Shown here one piece after another: positions 52,198-61,305 of a stretch of DNA of 62,549 bases (positions within the stretch are counted from its first letter, which is position 1; each line of letters starts with the position of its first letter). The notes below the pieces were generated by a model that searched no databases, was not told the origin of the DNA, and saw only the letters and a program-made list of their open reading frames with translations. Source of the stretch: Halothiobacillus sp. (lineage in GTDB: Bacteria > Pseudomonadota > Gammaproteobacteria > JAAZVP01); the NCBI GenBank assembly GCA_018623495.1, contig JAAZVP010000007.1, positions 1-62,549 of the forward strand, in the 5' to 3' direction. The position numbers and the translations under genes are program-made.

Positions 52198-53577
52198 ATG
52201 CTCCGGGTCTTCAACAGCGAATCGCGTCGCAAGGAAGCCTTCGTCCCCATCGAGGCGGGCAAGGTGCGCATGTACGTCTGCGGCATGACGGTCTACGACT
52301 ACTGCCACATCGGCCATGCCCGCGTGCTGGTGGTCTTCGACGTGCTCTACCGCTACCTGCGGCACAAGGGCTTCGAGGTCACCTACGTGCGCAACATCAC
52401 CGACATCGACGACAAGATCATCCGCCGCGCCGAAGAGCAGGGCGTGGCGATGCGCGGCCTCACCGACCGCTTCATCGACGCCATGCACGAGGATGCCGCG
52501 CGTCTCGGCGTGCTCGAACCGACCCTCGAACCCCGGGCCACCGACTCGATGGAGGCGATCATCGCCATGATCCGCGAGCTCGAGGAACGTGGCTACGCCT
52601 ACCGGGCCGAGAACGGCGATGTCTACTACGACGTCAGCCGTTTCGAGGGCTACGGCCGGCTCTCCGGCAAGAACCCCGAGGACCTGCGGGCCGGTGCGCG
52701 CGTGGAGGTGGGCGAGGCCAAGGACGATCCCCTGGACTTCGTGCTCTGGAAGGCCGCCAAGCCCGGCGAGCCGTCCTGGGATTCCCCCTGGGGGCCCGGC
52801 CGGCCGGGTTGGCACATCGAGTGCTCGGCGATGTCCACCACCACGCTGGGCAACCGCTTCGACATCCACGGCGGGGGCCAGGACCTGCAGTTCCCCCACC
52901 ACGAGAACGAGATCGCCCAGAGCGAGGCGGCCACCTGCGAGCACTACGTCAACTACTGGATGCACAACGGCTTCGTGCGGGTGAACGAGGAGAAGATGTC
53001 CAAGTCGCTGGGCAACTTCTTCACCGTGCGCGACGTGCTCGAGGCCTATTCCGGCGAGGAGATCCGCTGGTTCATCCTCTCCAGTCACTACCGCAGTCCG
53101 CTCAACTACTCGGATGCCCAGCTGGACGCGGCCCGGGCCGCGCTCCATCGGCTCTACAATGCCCTCGAGGGCGTCGAACCCGGCGAGACGGCGGATGCGG
53201 GATTCGCCGAGCGTTTCGAGGCGGCCATGGACGACGACCTCAACACCCCCGAGGCACTGGCCGTCCTGTTCGAGTGCGCCTCCGAGCTCAACCGGGCGCG
53301 CGAGCAGGGTGATGATGCCCGCGCCGGCGAGCTCGCTCGCACGCTGGTCGATCTGGGTGGCGTAGTGGGTGTGCTCCAGAGCGACCCCGCGGATTATCTC
53401 CGGGGTGGCGGGGCCGGCGAGCTCGACGCCGACGCCATCGAGGCGCTGATCGAGCAGCGCAACCGGGCCCGGGCCGAGCGGGATTTCGCCGAGGCCGACC
53501 GCATCCGCGACGCGCTGGCGGACCAGGGTGTGCAGCTGCTCGATGGCCCCGAGGGCACCCGCTGGCAGCGTACCTGA
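52198..53577 (+). CDS. cysS: Cysteinyl-tRNA synthetase
   Basis: 459 residues. [18 protein letters not shown] contains the zinc cysteine and the HIGH loop; WHIECSAM gives the second zinc cysteine and [15 protein letters not shown] the histidine/glutamate ligands; [12 protein letters not shown] is the KMSKS loop. Normal length. Follows gltX closely with an A-rich GAAAACGCC before the ATG, so probably cotranscribed. A strong hairpin (53600-53640) ends the unit. Confidence 0.97.
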   Translation: MLRVFNSESRRKEAFVPIEAGKVRMYVCGMTVYDYCHIGHARVLVVFDVLYRYLRHKGFEVTYVRNITDIDDKIIRRAEEQGVAMRGLTDRFIDAMHEDAARLGVLEPTLEPRATDSMEAIIAMIRELEERGYAYRAENGDVYYDVSRFEGYGRLSGKNPEDLRAGARVEVGEAKDDPLDFVLWKAAKPGEPSWDSPWGPGRPGWHIECSAMSTTTLGNRFDIHGGGQDLQFPHHENEIAQSEAATCEHYVNYWMHNGFVRVNEEKMSKSLGNFFTVRDVLEAYSGEEIRWFILSSHYRSPLNYSDAQLDAARAALHRLYNALEGVEPGETADAGFAERFEAAMDDDLNTPEALAVLFECASELNRAREQGDDARAGELARTLVDLGGVVGVLQSDPADYLRGGGAGELDADAIEALIEQRNRARAERDFAEADRIRDALADQGVQLLDGPEGTRWQRT

Positions 53578-53599
53578 AGGCGAAGACCGGCCGGAGCGC

Positions 53600-53640
53600 A
53601 ACGCAGAAGGGCACGGCGCAGGCCGTGCCCTTCTTGCGTT
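53600..53640. terminator. Bidirectional terminator between cysS and fimX-like gene
   Basis: GAAGGGCACGGC (53606-53617) and GCCGTGCCCTTC (53622-53633) form a perfect 12-base-pair stem with a 4-base loop, extended by AACGCA pairing with TGCGTT. T-rich ends on the plus side (TTCTTGCG) and A/G on the other support use from both sides. Confidence 0.75.
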
Positions 53641-53661
53641 CGGGGCGTGGTCGAACCGTCG

Positions 53662-55746
53662 TCAGCCGGCCATCAGCGCGCCGAAGTCGTACTCCGGACT
53701 GTCCATGGGCTCCTGGAGGAACTCGCCCTGCACGTACTGCACGCCCGAGGTCCAGAGGGTGGAGAGGGTGGCGGCGTCCTCGACGTTGGGCACCATCACC
53801 GGGTAGCCCAGTCGACGGATCTCGTCGATCATCGACTGCAGCGTTTCCTGGTTCTTGGTGTTGGTACCGATGTCGCGCATGAAGTTGCGGTCGATCTTGA
53901 TCGCGTCCACCTCCAGGTGTTCGAGGAGCTGGAAGGGATTGATGCCCATGCCGAACTCGTCGAGGATCACCCCGCATCCGGTCTGGCGCAGGCGGCGGAC
54001 CAGGTCCTTGGCCGCCACCAGGTTGCCCGAGACCTTGCTCTCGTGGAGTTCCATGGTGAGCGAGGCAGGCTTGACGCGCAGGGCCGCGAGCCGGTCGCTG
54101 AGCCACGAGGCCAGCTCCTCGTCGTTGAGCGAGTTGCTGGAGAGCTGCAGGTAGAGGTGCAGGTCCTGGCCGCGCTTGCGGGCCCGGGCGATCTCCTTGA
54201 GGGCGTTGAGGATCACCCAGCGGTCGATGGCGTGGGCGATGCCGGTGCGTTCCGCCGCGGGGACGAAGTCCATGGGCGGCACCACCCCGCCATCGCGCTG
54301 CAGCATGCGGATGAAGGCCTCGAAGCGCTGGTCGCCGTTGCCCCCGGAAAGCGCGACGATGGGCTGGTAGGCCAGCTTGAAGCGGTCCTGGGTGAGGGCG
54401 TCGCGGATGCGGCGCATCCATTCCTCGTCCTCTTCCTTCTGCGTCAGCTCGCCTTCCTTGGGCTGGTACACGCGGAAGGTGTTGCCGCCCTGGTTCTGCG
54501 CCTCGAGCGAGGCGCGCTCGGCGCGGTTGAGGGCCTCGTTGGCATCGGGAACACCGGCGTCGATGGGCACGATGCCGATGCTGGCGGTGGTGGTCACGCT
54601 GGCATCGCGTACCTCGGCGATGTGGCGGGCGATGGCCAGGTTCAGGCCGCGGGCGTACTCGTCGATGTCGCGTTCGTCGCCGGGGGCGAGGATGGCGAAA
54701 CCGTAGCCGCTGTAGCGGGCGATGATCTCCTCGTCGCCGGTTTCCTTCTCCAGCATCTTGCCCACCTCGGTGACCACCTGGTCGACGCCGGCGAGGCCCA
54801 CCTGCTCGCGGATCTGGTCCACGCGGTCGAGCTGGATCTGGAGCAGCAGCGGCGAGGGCAGGGCGGTATCGTCCTCCTTGTCCTCGATCGCCTCGTCGAG
54901 GCGCTTGAGGAAGTACTCGCGGTTGTAGAGGCCGGTGAGCAGGTCGCGCTGGCTCAGGTACTCGATCTGCTTTTCCAGCTCGCGGGTCTCGGTCTGTCGC
55001 CGGATGACCACCTGCAGGCAGGGCTCGCCCTCGATGGAGGCGGGGGAGAGCTCGAAGGTGGCGGGCACCGCGCCGTCCGCCGGGGAGAGCAGCTCGGTCT
55101 CGACCACGTTGGTGTCGGTCTTGCCGCGCTGGAAGTCCTTGAGGAACCGCTTGAAGCGGTCGCGGTCCTCGGGGCCGATGAGGTCCATCAGCGGCAGGCC
55201 CTCGATCTCCTCGAAGGTCTCCCGCCCGACCAGGTCGAGATAGGCCTGGTTGGTGAACACGTGCATGCCGCCGTGGATGTAGGCCACCGCGTCACGCGAG
55301 CTCTCCACGAGGACCTGGGAGCGCTTCTCGCTCTCGGTGAGCAGGTCCCGGCACTGCCGGTGGGCCCGGCGACCGCGGGCGACGCCGACCTCGCGCAGGA
55401 CCACCTGCGAGAGCAGGTTCTCCGAGTCGCGCGCGACCACGTCGCGAAAGCCCTGCCGGAGCAGGGCGGCCCGATCGACTTCGCCGTCCTCGAGCGCGAT
55501 CGCGGGAATCGCGAACGATGCCCGGCCGAGGGCCTCGAAGAGAGCCTCGGGGTCGAGGTCGGGGTCCGAGGCCGGGCACAGGACCACGTCGATGGTCTCG
55601 CTCTCGACCAGGTCGCGCAGGTCCTCGATGTCCTCGGCGTAATGCGCCTCGGCCGGGTGTCCGGCGTTGCGCAGCAGGCTCGCCATCTGGTGGGCGGCGT
55701 TGACCGAGTCCTCGACGACCAGCAGTTGGATGGTTTCCTCGTCCAC
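53662..55746 (-). CDS. fimX: FimX-like c-di-GMP effector with degenerate GGDEF and EAL
   Basis: 694 residues from GTG 55746. Order: a receiver-like domain (QLLVVEDSVNAAHQM, about 8-120) without a convincing phospho-aspartate, PAS (about 135-250), GGDEF-like (about 265-425; motif SGYGF in place of GGDEF) and EAL-like (about 440-690; EAF in place of EAL, ILDEFGMG in place of DDFG). This architecture and degeneracy are those of Pseudomonas FimX, which binds c-di-GMP at its EAL domain and promotes type IV pilus assembly at the leading pole. No pil genes are in the window. The FimW-like gene is 117 bases upstream on the same strand. Confidence 0.85.
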   Translation of the reverse strand: MDEETIQLLVVEDSVNAAHQMASLLRNAGHPAEAHYAEDIEDLRDLVESETIDVVLCPASDPDLDPEALFEALGRASFAIPAIALEDGEVDRAALLRQGFRDVVARDSENLLSQVVLREVGVARGRRAHRQCRDLLTESEKRSQVLVESSRDAVAYIHGGMHVFTNQAYLDLVGRETFEEIEGLPLMDLIGPEDRDRFKRFLKDFQRGKTDTNVVETELLSPADGAVPATFELSPASIEGEPCLQVVIRRQTETRELEKQIEYLSQRDLLTGLYNREYFLKRLDEAIEDKEDDTALPSPLLLQIQLDRVDQIREQVGLAGVDQVVTEVGKMLEKETGDEEIIARYSGYGFAILAPGDERDIDEYARGLNLAIARHIAEVRDASVTTTASIGIVPIDAGVPDANEALNRAERASLEAQNQGGNTFRVYQPKEGELTQKEEDEEWMRRIRDALTQDRFKLAYQPIVALSGGNGDQRFEAFIRMLQRDGGVVPPMDFVPAAERTGIAHAIDRWVILNALKEIARARKRGQDLHLYLQLSSNSLNDEELASWLSDRLAALRVKPASLTMELHESKVSGNLVAAKDLVRRLRQTGCGVILDEFGMGINPFQLLEHLEVDAIKIDRNFMRDIGTNTKNQETLQSMIDEIRRLGYPVMVPNVEDAATLSTLWTSGVQYVQGEFLQEPMDSPEYDFGALMAG

Positions 55747-55863
55747 TATCCACTTCCCTGCTTGAACCGTTCAGTCACCCGCCGGCGCGGCGCATGTCGG
55801 CGCCGCGGCCGGACGGGAGCTCGTCCGGGCATCATAAACCCCCGGGTGGCCCGTTGAAAATCG

Positions 55864-57681
55864 TCAGCTGCTGCCGGCCTGGCCGGATTCGAGCACCGAG
55901 GCGATCTCCAGCGCCTCGTGGTCCCGGGGGGAGTGGAAATGGAACTGGGTGAAGGCATCCGTGAGTTCCTGGACCCGGCCGAGAGTCATGGAAAACGCGT
56001 GCTCGCCCTGGGCGAGCTTGAGGCGCGTGCCCATGGCGAAGCAGTAGGAGGGAACCAGCAGCGTGGGGGGACGGTGGTAGGCCGGGTTCGCCGGCAGGAG
56101 CAGGGCACGCTCGCAGGTGGCCCGGCCATGGGGCGCGGAAAGCACGTCCAGCGCGTGGGCGTTGCCGGCCAGCAGCTCCACGCCGATGTCGAGGCCGACT
56201 TCGCTGGCATAACGCATCCAGCGGATCTCGCCGACTTGGCAACGGGCGTCGGCGGCTTCCGATTCCCAGATCGCCATCAGTTCGCCCACGTGGGCGGGGG
56301 TGTTCTTCTCCAGCTCCCAGCGGAAGCGGTAGCCACCGGCGCTGGTGTTGAGCACGCGCCACTGGCCGGTGGTTTCCGTCTTCCCGGTCCGGTCCCGGGG
56401 CCCGGGTCGGGCGGGGCGGTCGCCCGGCGACGCCGACTCCGTCTCGGGTCGGCCGGTGAACGGGTCGTAGGCCCGGGTGAAGACGTGACCGCGGGCGACC
56501 AGATCCCAGTACTCCTCGGACTGGTCGCCGGTGGGCTGGCCGATCTCCAGGTCCGTTCGCGGGTGTTCGTCCCCCTTGGGCTTGAGCTGCAGCTGGTCGG
56601 CGCTCAATTCTTCGAGGCCCGTCGCCGCCGCGGTCGGTTCGCGGTGAACCGGTTCGGCGGGTCGCTGGGATTCCGAGAGCAACGCGTGGATGCGGGCCAG
56701 GCCGATGGTGGCGGTGGCCGTCTCGCTGGTCTCGACGCGGGCGAAGGCGCGGGAACGCCGGTTGCCCAGGGCCACGAGCAGGCGTTCGAGGGCAGTGCGC
56801 CGGATGCTGAAATCTTCGCCGACCCGGATCAGGTTGGCCTCGGGCTCAGCGTCCAGCCAGCCCTGGATCTTTTCCAGCAGGGGTTCGGCGGCCAGGTGCA
56901 GGACGGTGTTGGAGTGTCGCAGGCGCGGGATGGGCAGTGTTCCCGGTGGCAGGTCGATCTCCGGGTCGACGGAGAGGTGGCTGACCTCGTTGACCTCGCC
57001 GTCCGGCTCCAGGCGGGTGAGGGATACGTATCGCCCGGCGAGCTCGTGGACCGCTTCCATGTCCGACTGGGAAAGCCCGTAGGGTCGGGTCATGGGCAGG
57101 ATCAGGATCTGGCGGAAGGCGGCCTCGATGGTGGCCAGCTCGGGTCTTTCCCGGTATTCCGGCTTGATCGGCTTGTCCAGCAGGCCGTTGTTGTCCGCCT
57201 GGCGGTAGAGGCTGTAGACCTCGCTCCAGAAATTGCGTCGTGGCGGCTGGTAGGCCTGCAGCTCGGAGAGCAGGAGCATCCCGGCGGTGCTCAGGGCCCG
57301 GTAGATGGCGATCTGTTGGCGGTTGGGGCCGAACAGTCCGCTGCGTCCCTCGGTCTCCAGGATGACCGCCTGGTAGTTGTGGACCAGCGAGGAGAGGGTC
57401 TGGCGATAACACAGGATCTTTTGCCACTGCCCCTCGGGAACGGGGAGCTCGAGGTGGCGCAGCCCGGGCCTGAAGGCCTCGAACAGCTCGCCGAGAAACG
57501 GGTACAGGGTCTCGAGCGACTGGAAGCGCGTCTTGTAGGGGATCCGGAGATCTTCGGCCTCGGCCAGGATCTGGCCGATACGGGCGATGTTGTCCGCGGT
57601 GTATCCGGGCGGCAGTTCGCCGAGCCAGGTTTCCAGGCGAGTGGGATCGGTGAGTGGATTGGTGTCCTCGCTCGGGGCCAT
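55864..57681 (-). CDS. FimW-like PilZ-domain c-di-GMP-binding protein
   Basis: 605 residues, soluble and mainly helical up to about 400, followed by a PilZ-like beta-barrel in the last third: RVLNTSAGGYRFRW (the N-x-S-x-x-G motif), VGELMAIWE, GEIRWMR and DIGVELL. The preceding RxxxR motif is not clear. From memory, a protein of this size and build lies beside fimX in P. aeruginosa (PA4958, FimW), where it controls type IV pili. Start 57681 follows AGAGGA. The 117-base spacer to fimX contains TATGAT and a CGGACG/CGTCCG hairpin, so fimX may also have its own promoter. Confidence 0.7.
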   Translation of the reverse strand: MAPSEDTNPLTDPTRLETWLGELPPGYTADNIARIGQILAEAEDLRIPYKTRFQSLETLYPFLGELFEAFRPGLRHLELPVPEGQWQKILCYRQTLSSLVHNYQAVILETEGRSGLFGPNRQQIAIYRALSTAGMLLLSELQAYQPPRRNFWSEVYSLYRQADNNGLLDKPIKPEYRERPELATIEAAFRQILILPMTRPYGLSQSDMEAVHELAGRYVSLTRLEPDGEVNEVSHLSVDPEIDLPPGTLPIPRLRHSNTVLHLAAEPLLEKIQGWLDAEPEANLIRVGEDFSIRRTALERLLVALGNRRSRAFARVETSETATATIGLARIHALLSESQRPAEPVHREPTAAATGLEELSADQLQLKPKGDEHPRTDLEIGQPTGDQSEEYWDLVARGHVFTRAYDPFTGRPETESASPGDRPARPGPRDRTGKTETTGQWRVLNTSAGGYRFRWELEKNTPAHVGELMAIWESEAADARCQVGEIRWMRYASEVGLDIGVELLAGNAHALDVLSAPHGRATCERALLLPANPAYHRPPTLLVPSYCFAMGTRLKLAQGEHAFSMTLGRVQELTDAFTQFHFHSPRDHEALEIASVLESGQAGSS

Positions 57682-57774
57682 GAACAATGTCCTCTGCTTG
57701 AGCCCTGCCCGAGGTGTGCAGGGGGCATCCGTGATTGGGCGGCAATCCCATTATAGGCGGGCCCGGCCGCCATT

Positions 57775-58782
57775 TCAGTCACCTCGACCGATCACCGGTG
57801 TCTTCGCCGGTTCGCCGGCGTGTTCCCGCACCAGCCGGGGCACCAGGTAGCCCGGCAGCCGGGCACGCACGACGCCCAGCAGGCGCGCCCCCGCGTCATC
57901 GTCCACGGCGTAATGGGCGGCGCCCTCGACGCGGTCCAGGCAGTGCAGGTAGTAGGGCGTCACGCCGACATCGAAGAGCGCCTCGCCCAACTCCACCTGG
58001 GCCCGGGGCGAGTCGTTCACGCCGCGCAGGAGCACCGCCTGGTTGAGCAGCCGGCAGCCGGCCGCGGCCAGGCGGTCGAGCGCGGCGCCCACCGCGGGGG
58101 TGAGCTCGTTGGCGTGGTTGGCGTGGATTACCGTCACCACGGGGATCTCCATCTCCCTGATCCAGGCCAGCAGTCGGTCGTCGACGCGCGCCGGCAGGAC
58201 CACCGGCAGGCGGGTGTGGATGCGCAACCGGCGCAGATGGGGGATCGCCGCCAGGCGCCGGGCGATGGGGGCCAGGCGCTCGTCGCTCAGCACCAGCGGA
58301 TCGCCGCCGCTGAGGATGACCTCGTTGATGGAGTCGTCCTCGGCGATGTACTCGAGGTTGGTCTCGAGGTGGCGGTTGACGGCGTTGGCCTCGGCGTAGG
58401 GGAAGTGGCGGCGGAAACAGTAGCGGCAGTTGACCGCGCAGGCCCCGGTGACCACCAGCAGGACCCGCCCGCGGTACTTGTGCAGCAGACCCGGGCGGGC
58501 CATGGCATCCAGGTCGCCCACCGGGTCGGTGTCGAAGCCGGCGGCCGAGTGCGCCTCCTCGGCGAAGGGGAAGACCTGGCGGAACAGCGGGTCCTCCGGG
58601 TCGCCGGGCCGCATGGCGCGGAGATAGGCCTCGGGTACCCTCACCGGGAAGTCGGGCGCCCGGCGTGCGGCGGCGTGCAGCCCGGCATCGTCGATGCCCA
58701 GGCGTTCGAGCAGGGTCCGGGGATCCCGGATGCTGTCGGCGAACTCCCGCTGCCAGGCGGGCACGTGCTTGAGCGTGGTCAT
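57775..58782 (-). CDS. epmB: EF-P lysine aminomutase
   Basis: 335 residues. TGACAVNCRYCFRRHFPYAE is the radical-SAM cluster motif (C-x3-C-x2-C, about residue 110); ILSGGDPLVLSDERL and HTRLPVVLPARVDD are the PLP/SAM segments; LLNQAVLLRGVNDS and YYLHCLDRVEGAAHY complete the YjeK pattern. EpmB makes R-beta-lysine from lysine, which EpmA places on EF-P. ATG 58782 is divergent from efp with overlapping -10 hexamers; no ribosome site is visible, so it is likely leaderless. Confidence 0.95.
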   Translation of the reverse strand: MTTLKHVPAWQREFADSIRDPRTLLERLGIDDAGLHAAARRAPDFPVRVPEAYLRAMRPGDPEDPLFRQVFPFAEEAHSAAGFDTDPVGDLDAMARPGLLHKYRGRVLLVVTGACAVNCRYCFRRHFPYAEANAVNRHLETNLEYIAEDDSINEVILSGGDPLVLSDERLAPIARRLAAIPHLRRLRIHTRLPVVLPARVDDRLLAWIREMEIPVVTVIHANHANELTPAVGAALDRLAAAGCRLLNQAVLLRGVNDSPRAQVELGEALFDVGVTPYYLHCLDRVEGAAHYAVDDDAGARLLGVVRARLPGYLVPRLVREHAGEPAKTPVIGRGD

Positions 58783-58788
58783 GTCCGT

Positions 58789-58795
58789 TATGATA
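58789..58795. promoter_or_regulatory. Overlapping divergent -10 elements for efp and epmB
   Basis: TATGAT on the plus strand (58789-58794) and TATCAT on the minus strand (58795-58790) share five bases. The efp leader would be about 29 bases with a GAGGAG site. The epmB transcript would begin at or next to its ATG, 7 bases from its hexamer. Confidence 0.5.
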
Positions 58796-58829
58796 CCGGC
58801 CATTCTGGCGCAGAGACGACGAGGAGTTC

Positions 58830-59399
58830 ATGGCAACCTACAGCACCAACGAGTTTCGCGGCGGCCTGAAGGTCATGCTCGACGGCGACCCGGCCTCCAT
58901 CCTGGAGAACGAGTTCGTCAAGCCGGGCAAGGGCCAGGCGTTCAACCGGGTGAAGTTCCGCAACCTGCGCACGGGCAAGGTGATCGAGCGCACCTTCAAG
59001 TCGGGCGAATCCATCGAGGCGGCCGACGTCCACGAGACCCAGATGCAGTACCTCTACAACGACGGCGAGTTCTGGCACTTCATGGACCCCGAGTCGTTCG
59101 AGCAGGTTGCCGCCGAGGCCGGCGTGGTCGGGGATGCCGCCAAGTGGCTCAAGGAACAGGACATGTGCCAGATCACCCTCTACAACGGGGAGCCGCTGAT
59201 CGTCGAGCCGCCCAACTTCGTCGAGCTGCGCATCACCGAGACCGATCCCGGCGTGCGCGGCGATACCGCCCAGGGGGGCACCAAGCCCGCGACCCTGGAG
59301 ACCGGCGCGGTGGTCAAGGTGCCGCTGTTCATCGAGGAGGGCGAGGTGCTCCGCGTGGACACGCGCACCGGTGAGTACCAGGGTCGCGTGAAGGGCTGA
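58830..59399 (+). CDS. efp: Elongation factor P
   Basis: 189 residues in three domains. [19 protein letters not shown] carries the loop lysine (K in PGKGQ, residue about 34) that EpmA modifies; the C-terminal [18 protein letters not shown] and [14 protein letters not shown] are the OB-fold domain III ends. EF-P relieves ribosome stalling at polyproline. It is divergent from epmB and 3 bases before epmA, so substrate and both modifying enzymes sit together. AGGAG precedes the ATG. Confidence 0.97.
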   Translation: MATYSTNEFRGGLKVMLDGDPASILENEFVKPGKGQAFNRVKFRNLRTGKVIERTFKSGESIEAADVHETQMQYLYNDGEFWHFMDPESFEQVAAEAGVVGDAAKWLKEQDMCQITLYNGEPLIVEPPNFVELRITETDPGVRGDTAQGGTKPATLETGAVVKVPLFIEEGEVLRVDTRTGEYQGRVKG

Positions 59400-59402
59400 C
59401 CC

Positions 59403-60374
59403 ATGGCGTCAGCCCGCGAGTGGGGTCCCACCGCGGACCTCGCGACGCTACGTCGAAGGGCCCGGCTGCTGGCAGGCATCCGGGCCTTTTTTGCGCGCCG
59501 GGATGTCCTCGAGGTGGAGACCCCCACGCTGTCGGCGGCGGCCACGCCCGACCCGCACGTCCCCGGCCTGCGGCTCGACCATCCGCAGAACGGCGCCCGT
59601 CACCTGCACACCTCGCCCGAGTTCCCCATGAAGCGCCTGCTGGCGGCCGGCCTGGGCTCGATCTACCAGCTCGGTCGCGCATACCGGGCCGACGAGGCCG
59701 GGCGCCACCACAACCCCGAGTTCACCCTGCTGGAGTGGTACCGCGAAGGATGGGGCTATCACCGGCTGATGGGGGAGGTGGGCGAGCTGGTCACCGAGGC
59801 CCTGGCGGGGGTCGGGCGGTCGGTGACGGTGACCCGCATCACCTACCGCGAGGCCTTCCGGCTCCATGCCGGCATCGATCCCTTCCGGGAGGGGGCCGCG
59901 CAGCTCGAGGCCTGTGCCCGGGATCACGGCATCCGGCTCGGTGCGGTCTCGATGGCGCGGGACGACTGGCTGGACCTGCTGATGGCCGAGGTGGTGAGCG
60001 CGGGGTTCGTGGCCGACGGCCTGACCCTGGTTCACGATTACCCCGCCAGCCAGGCGGCCCTGGCCCGCATCCGCCCGGGGCCGCCCGCGGTGGCCGAGCG
60101 GTTCGAGGCCTACTGGGGCAAGCTGGAGCTCGCCAACGGCTTCCAGGAACTCACCGACGCCGATGAACAGGCGCGCCGCTTTCGTGCCGAACAGGCCGAA
60201 CGCGAGGCCCTGGGGCATGAGCCGGTGCCCGTGGACCACCGGTTCCTCGCGGCCCTGGAGGCGGGCATGCCGGAATCGGCCGGCGTGGCCCTGGGGGTGG
60301 ATCGCCTGCTGATGGCCATGCTGGATTGCCAGGACATCCGCGAGGTGCTCGCCTTTCCCGTGGACCGGGCCTGA
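59403..60374 (+). CDS. epmA: EF-P beta-lysyltransferase
   Basis: 323 residues. This is a class II lysyl-tRNA synthetase core without the anticodon domain: VLEVETPTLSAAATPDPH, LHTSPEFPMKRLLAAG (motif 2 region), YQLGRAYRADEAGRHHNPEF and GVALGVDRLLMAMLD (motif 3). EpmA (GenX/PoxA) activates R-beta-lysine and joins it to EF-P. It lies directly after efp (3-base gap) and converges on psd after 4 bases. Confidence 0.95.
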   Translation: MASAREWGPTADLATLRRRARLLAGIRAFFARRDVLEVETPTLSAAATPDPHVPGLRLDHPQNGARHLHTSPEFPMKRLLAAGLGSIYQLGRAYRADEAGRHHNPEFTLLEWYREGWGYHRLMGEVGELVTEALAGVGRSVTVTRITYREAFRLHAGIDPFREGAAQLEACARDHGIRLGAVSMARDDWLDLLMAEVVSAGFVADGLTLVHDYPASQAALARIRPGPPAVAERFEAYWGKLELANGFQELTDADEQARRFRAEQAEREALGHEPVPVDHRFLAALEAGMPESAGVALGVDRLLMAMLDCQDIREVLAFPVDRA

Positions 60375-60378
60375 GGGC

Positions 60379-61248
60379 TCATCCTCGCCAGCCGATCCGC
60401 TCGCCGACCCGCACCCGGCTCCCCGGCCGCAGACCCGGCTCCCAGCGCACGCCGGGGCCGAGCACCAGGATGACCGTCGATCCCAGGTTGAAGCGGCCTG
60501 CCTCCTGCCCGCGATCCAGCCAGGGCCCGCAGTCCCCGGGATAGTCGTGGATCGAGACCCGCCGCCGGCCCGGCCCCGGCGTCACCTCGCCGGCCCAGAC
60601 GGTTTCGATGGAGCCCACGTTGATCGCGCCCACCCAGACCGCCTCCATGGTGGAACCGTCGTCCAGCTCGAAGCGACTGACCAGCCGCTCGTTGCGGGCG
60701 AACAGGCGCGGCACCGAGCGCACCGAGAACCCGGCCACCGGGAACAGTCGACCGGGGATGTGGGTCATGCGCTGCAGGCGGCCCGCCACGGGCATGTGAA
60801 TGCGGTGATAGTCGCCGGGGCTCAGGTAGAGCGTGATGAACCGGCCCTCGGCATAGGCCGCGGGTGGAGCCGGCTCGCCCAGCAGCTCGGCGAGGGAGAA
60901 GTCGCGGCCCTTGGCCTGGATGATGCGCCCCTCGCGTATCGCGCCCACCTGGCTCACCCGGCCGTCGACCGGGCTGACGATCGCGCCCTCGCGTTCGTCG
61001 ACCGGGCGGAGGCCGGGGCGCAGGGCGCGGGTGAAGAAGGCGTTGAAGCTGGGATAGCGCGCCGGGTCGGTCTCGGCGGCCTCCATCATCTCCACCCCGA
61101 AGCGGCGCACGAACCAGCGGCGCAGCGGGATGGAGGCCGGCGTCTCCCAGCGCGCCAGGCGATGGACCACGCGCGAGACGGCGTGCTGGGGCAGCCCGGC
61201 CAGGAGCCAGGATTTCAGGCGATCGACGAGGGAAGCGGACTCGGGCAT
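60379..61248 (-). CDS. psd: Phosphatidylserine decarboxylase proenzyme
   Basis: 289 residues. FNLGSTVI carries the LGST self-cleavage site that yields the pyruvoyl cofactor on the alpha chain; YPSFNAFFTRALRPG, SPVDGRVSQ and LSPGDYHRIHMPVAG are the other conserved parts, including the catalytic histidine. It makes phosphatidylethanolamine at the inner membrane. ATG 61248 is used; an upstream TTG (61284) would add 12 residues. It is divergent from prmB. Confidence 0.96.
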   Translation of the reverse strand: MPESASLVDRLKSWLLAGLPQHAVSRVVHRLARWETPASIPLRRWFVRRFGVEMMEAAETDPARYPSFNAFFTRALRPGLRPVDEREGAIVSPVDGRVSQVGAIREGRIIQAKGRDFSLAELLGEPAPPAAYAEGRFITLYLSPGDYHRIHMPVAGRLQRMTHIPGRLFPVAGFSVRSVPRLFARNERLVSRFELDDGSTMEAVWVGAINVGSIETVWAGEVTPGPGRRRVSIHDYPGDCGPWLDRGQEAGRFNLGSTVILVLGPGVRWEPGLRPGSRVRVGERIGWRG

Positions 61249-61305
61249 CGGGCACGCGGGGAATCGGGTAAACTTGCGGGCCAATCATTCCACCGGTGTC
61301 GAGCC

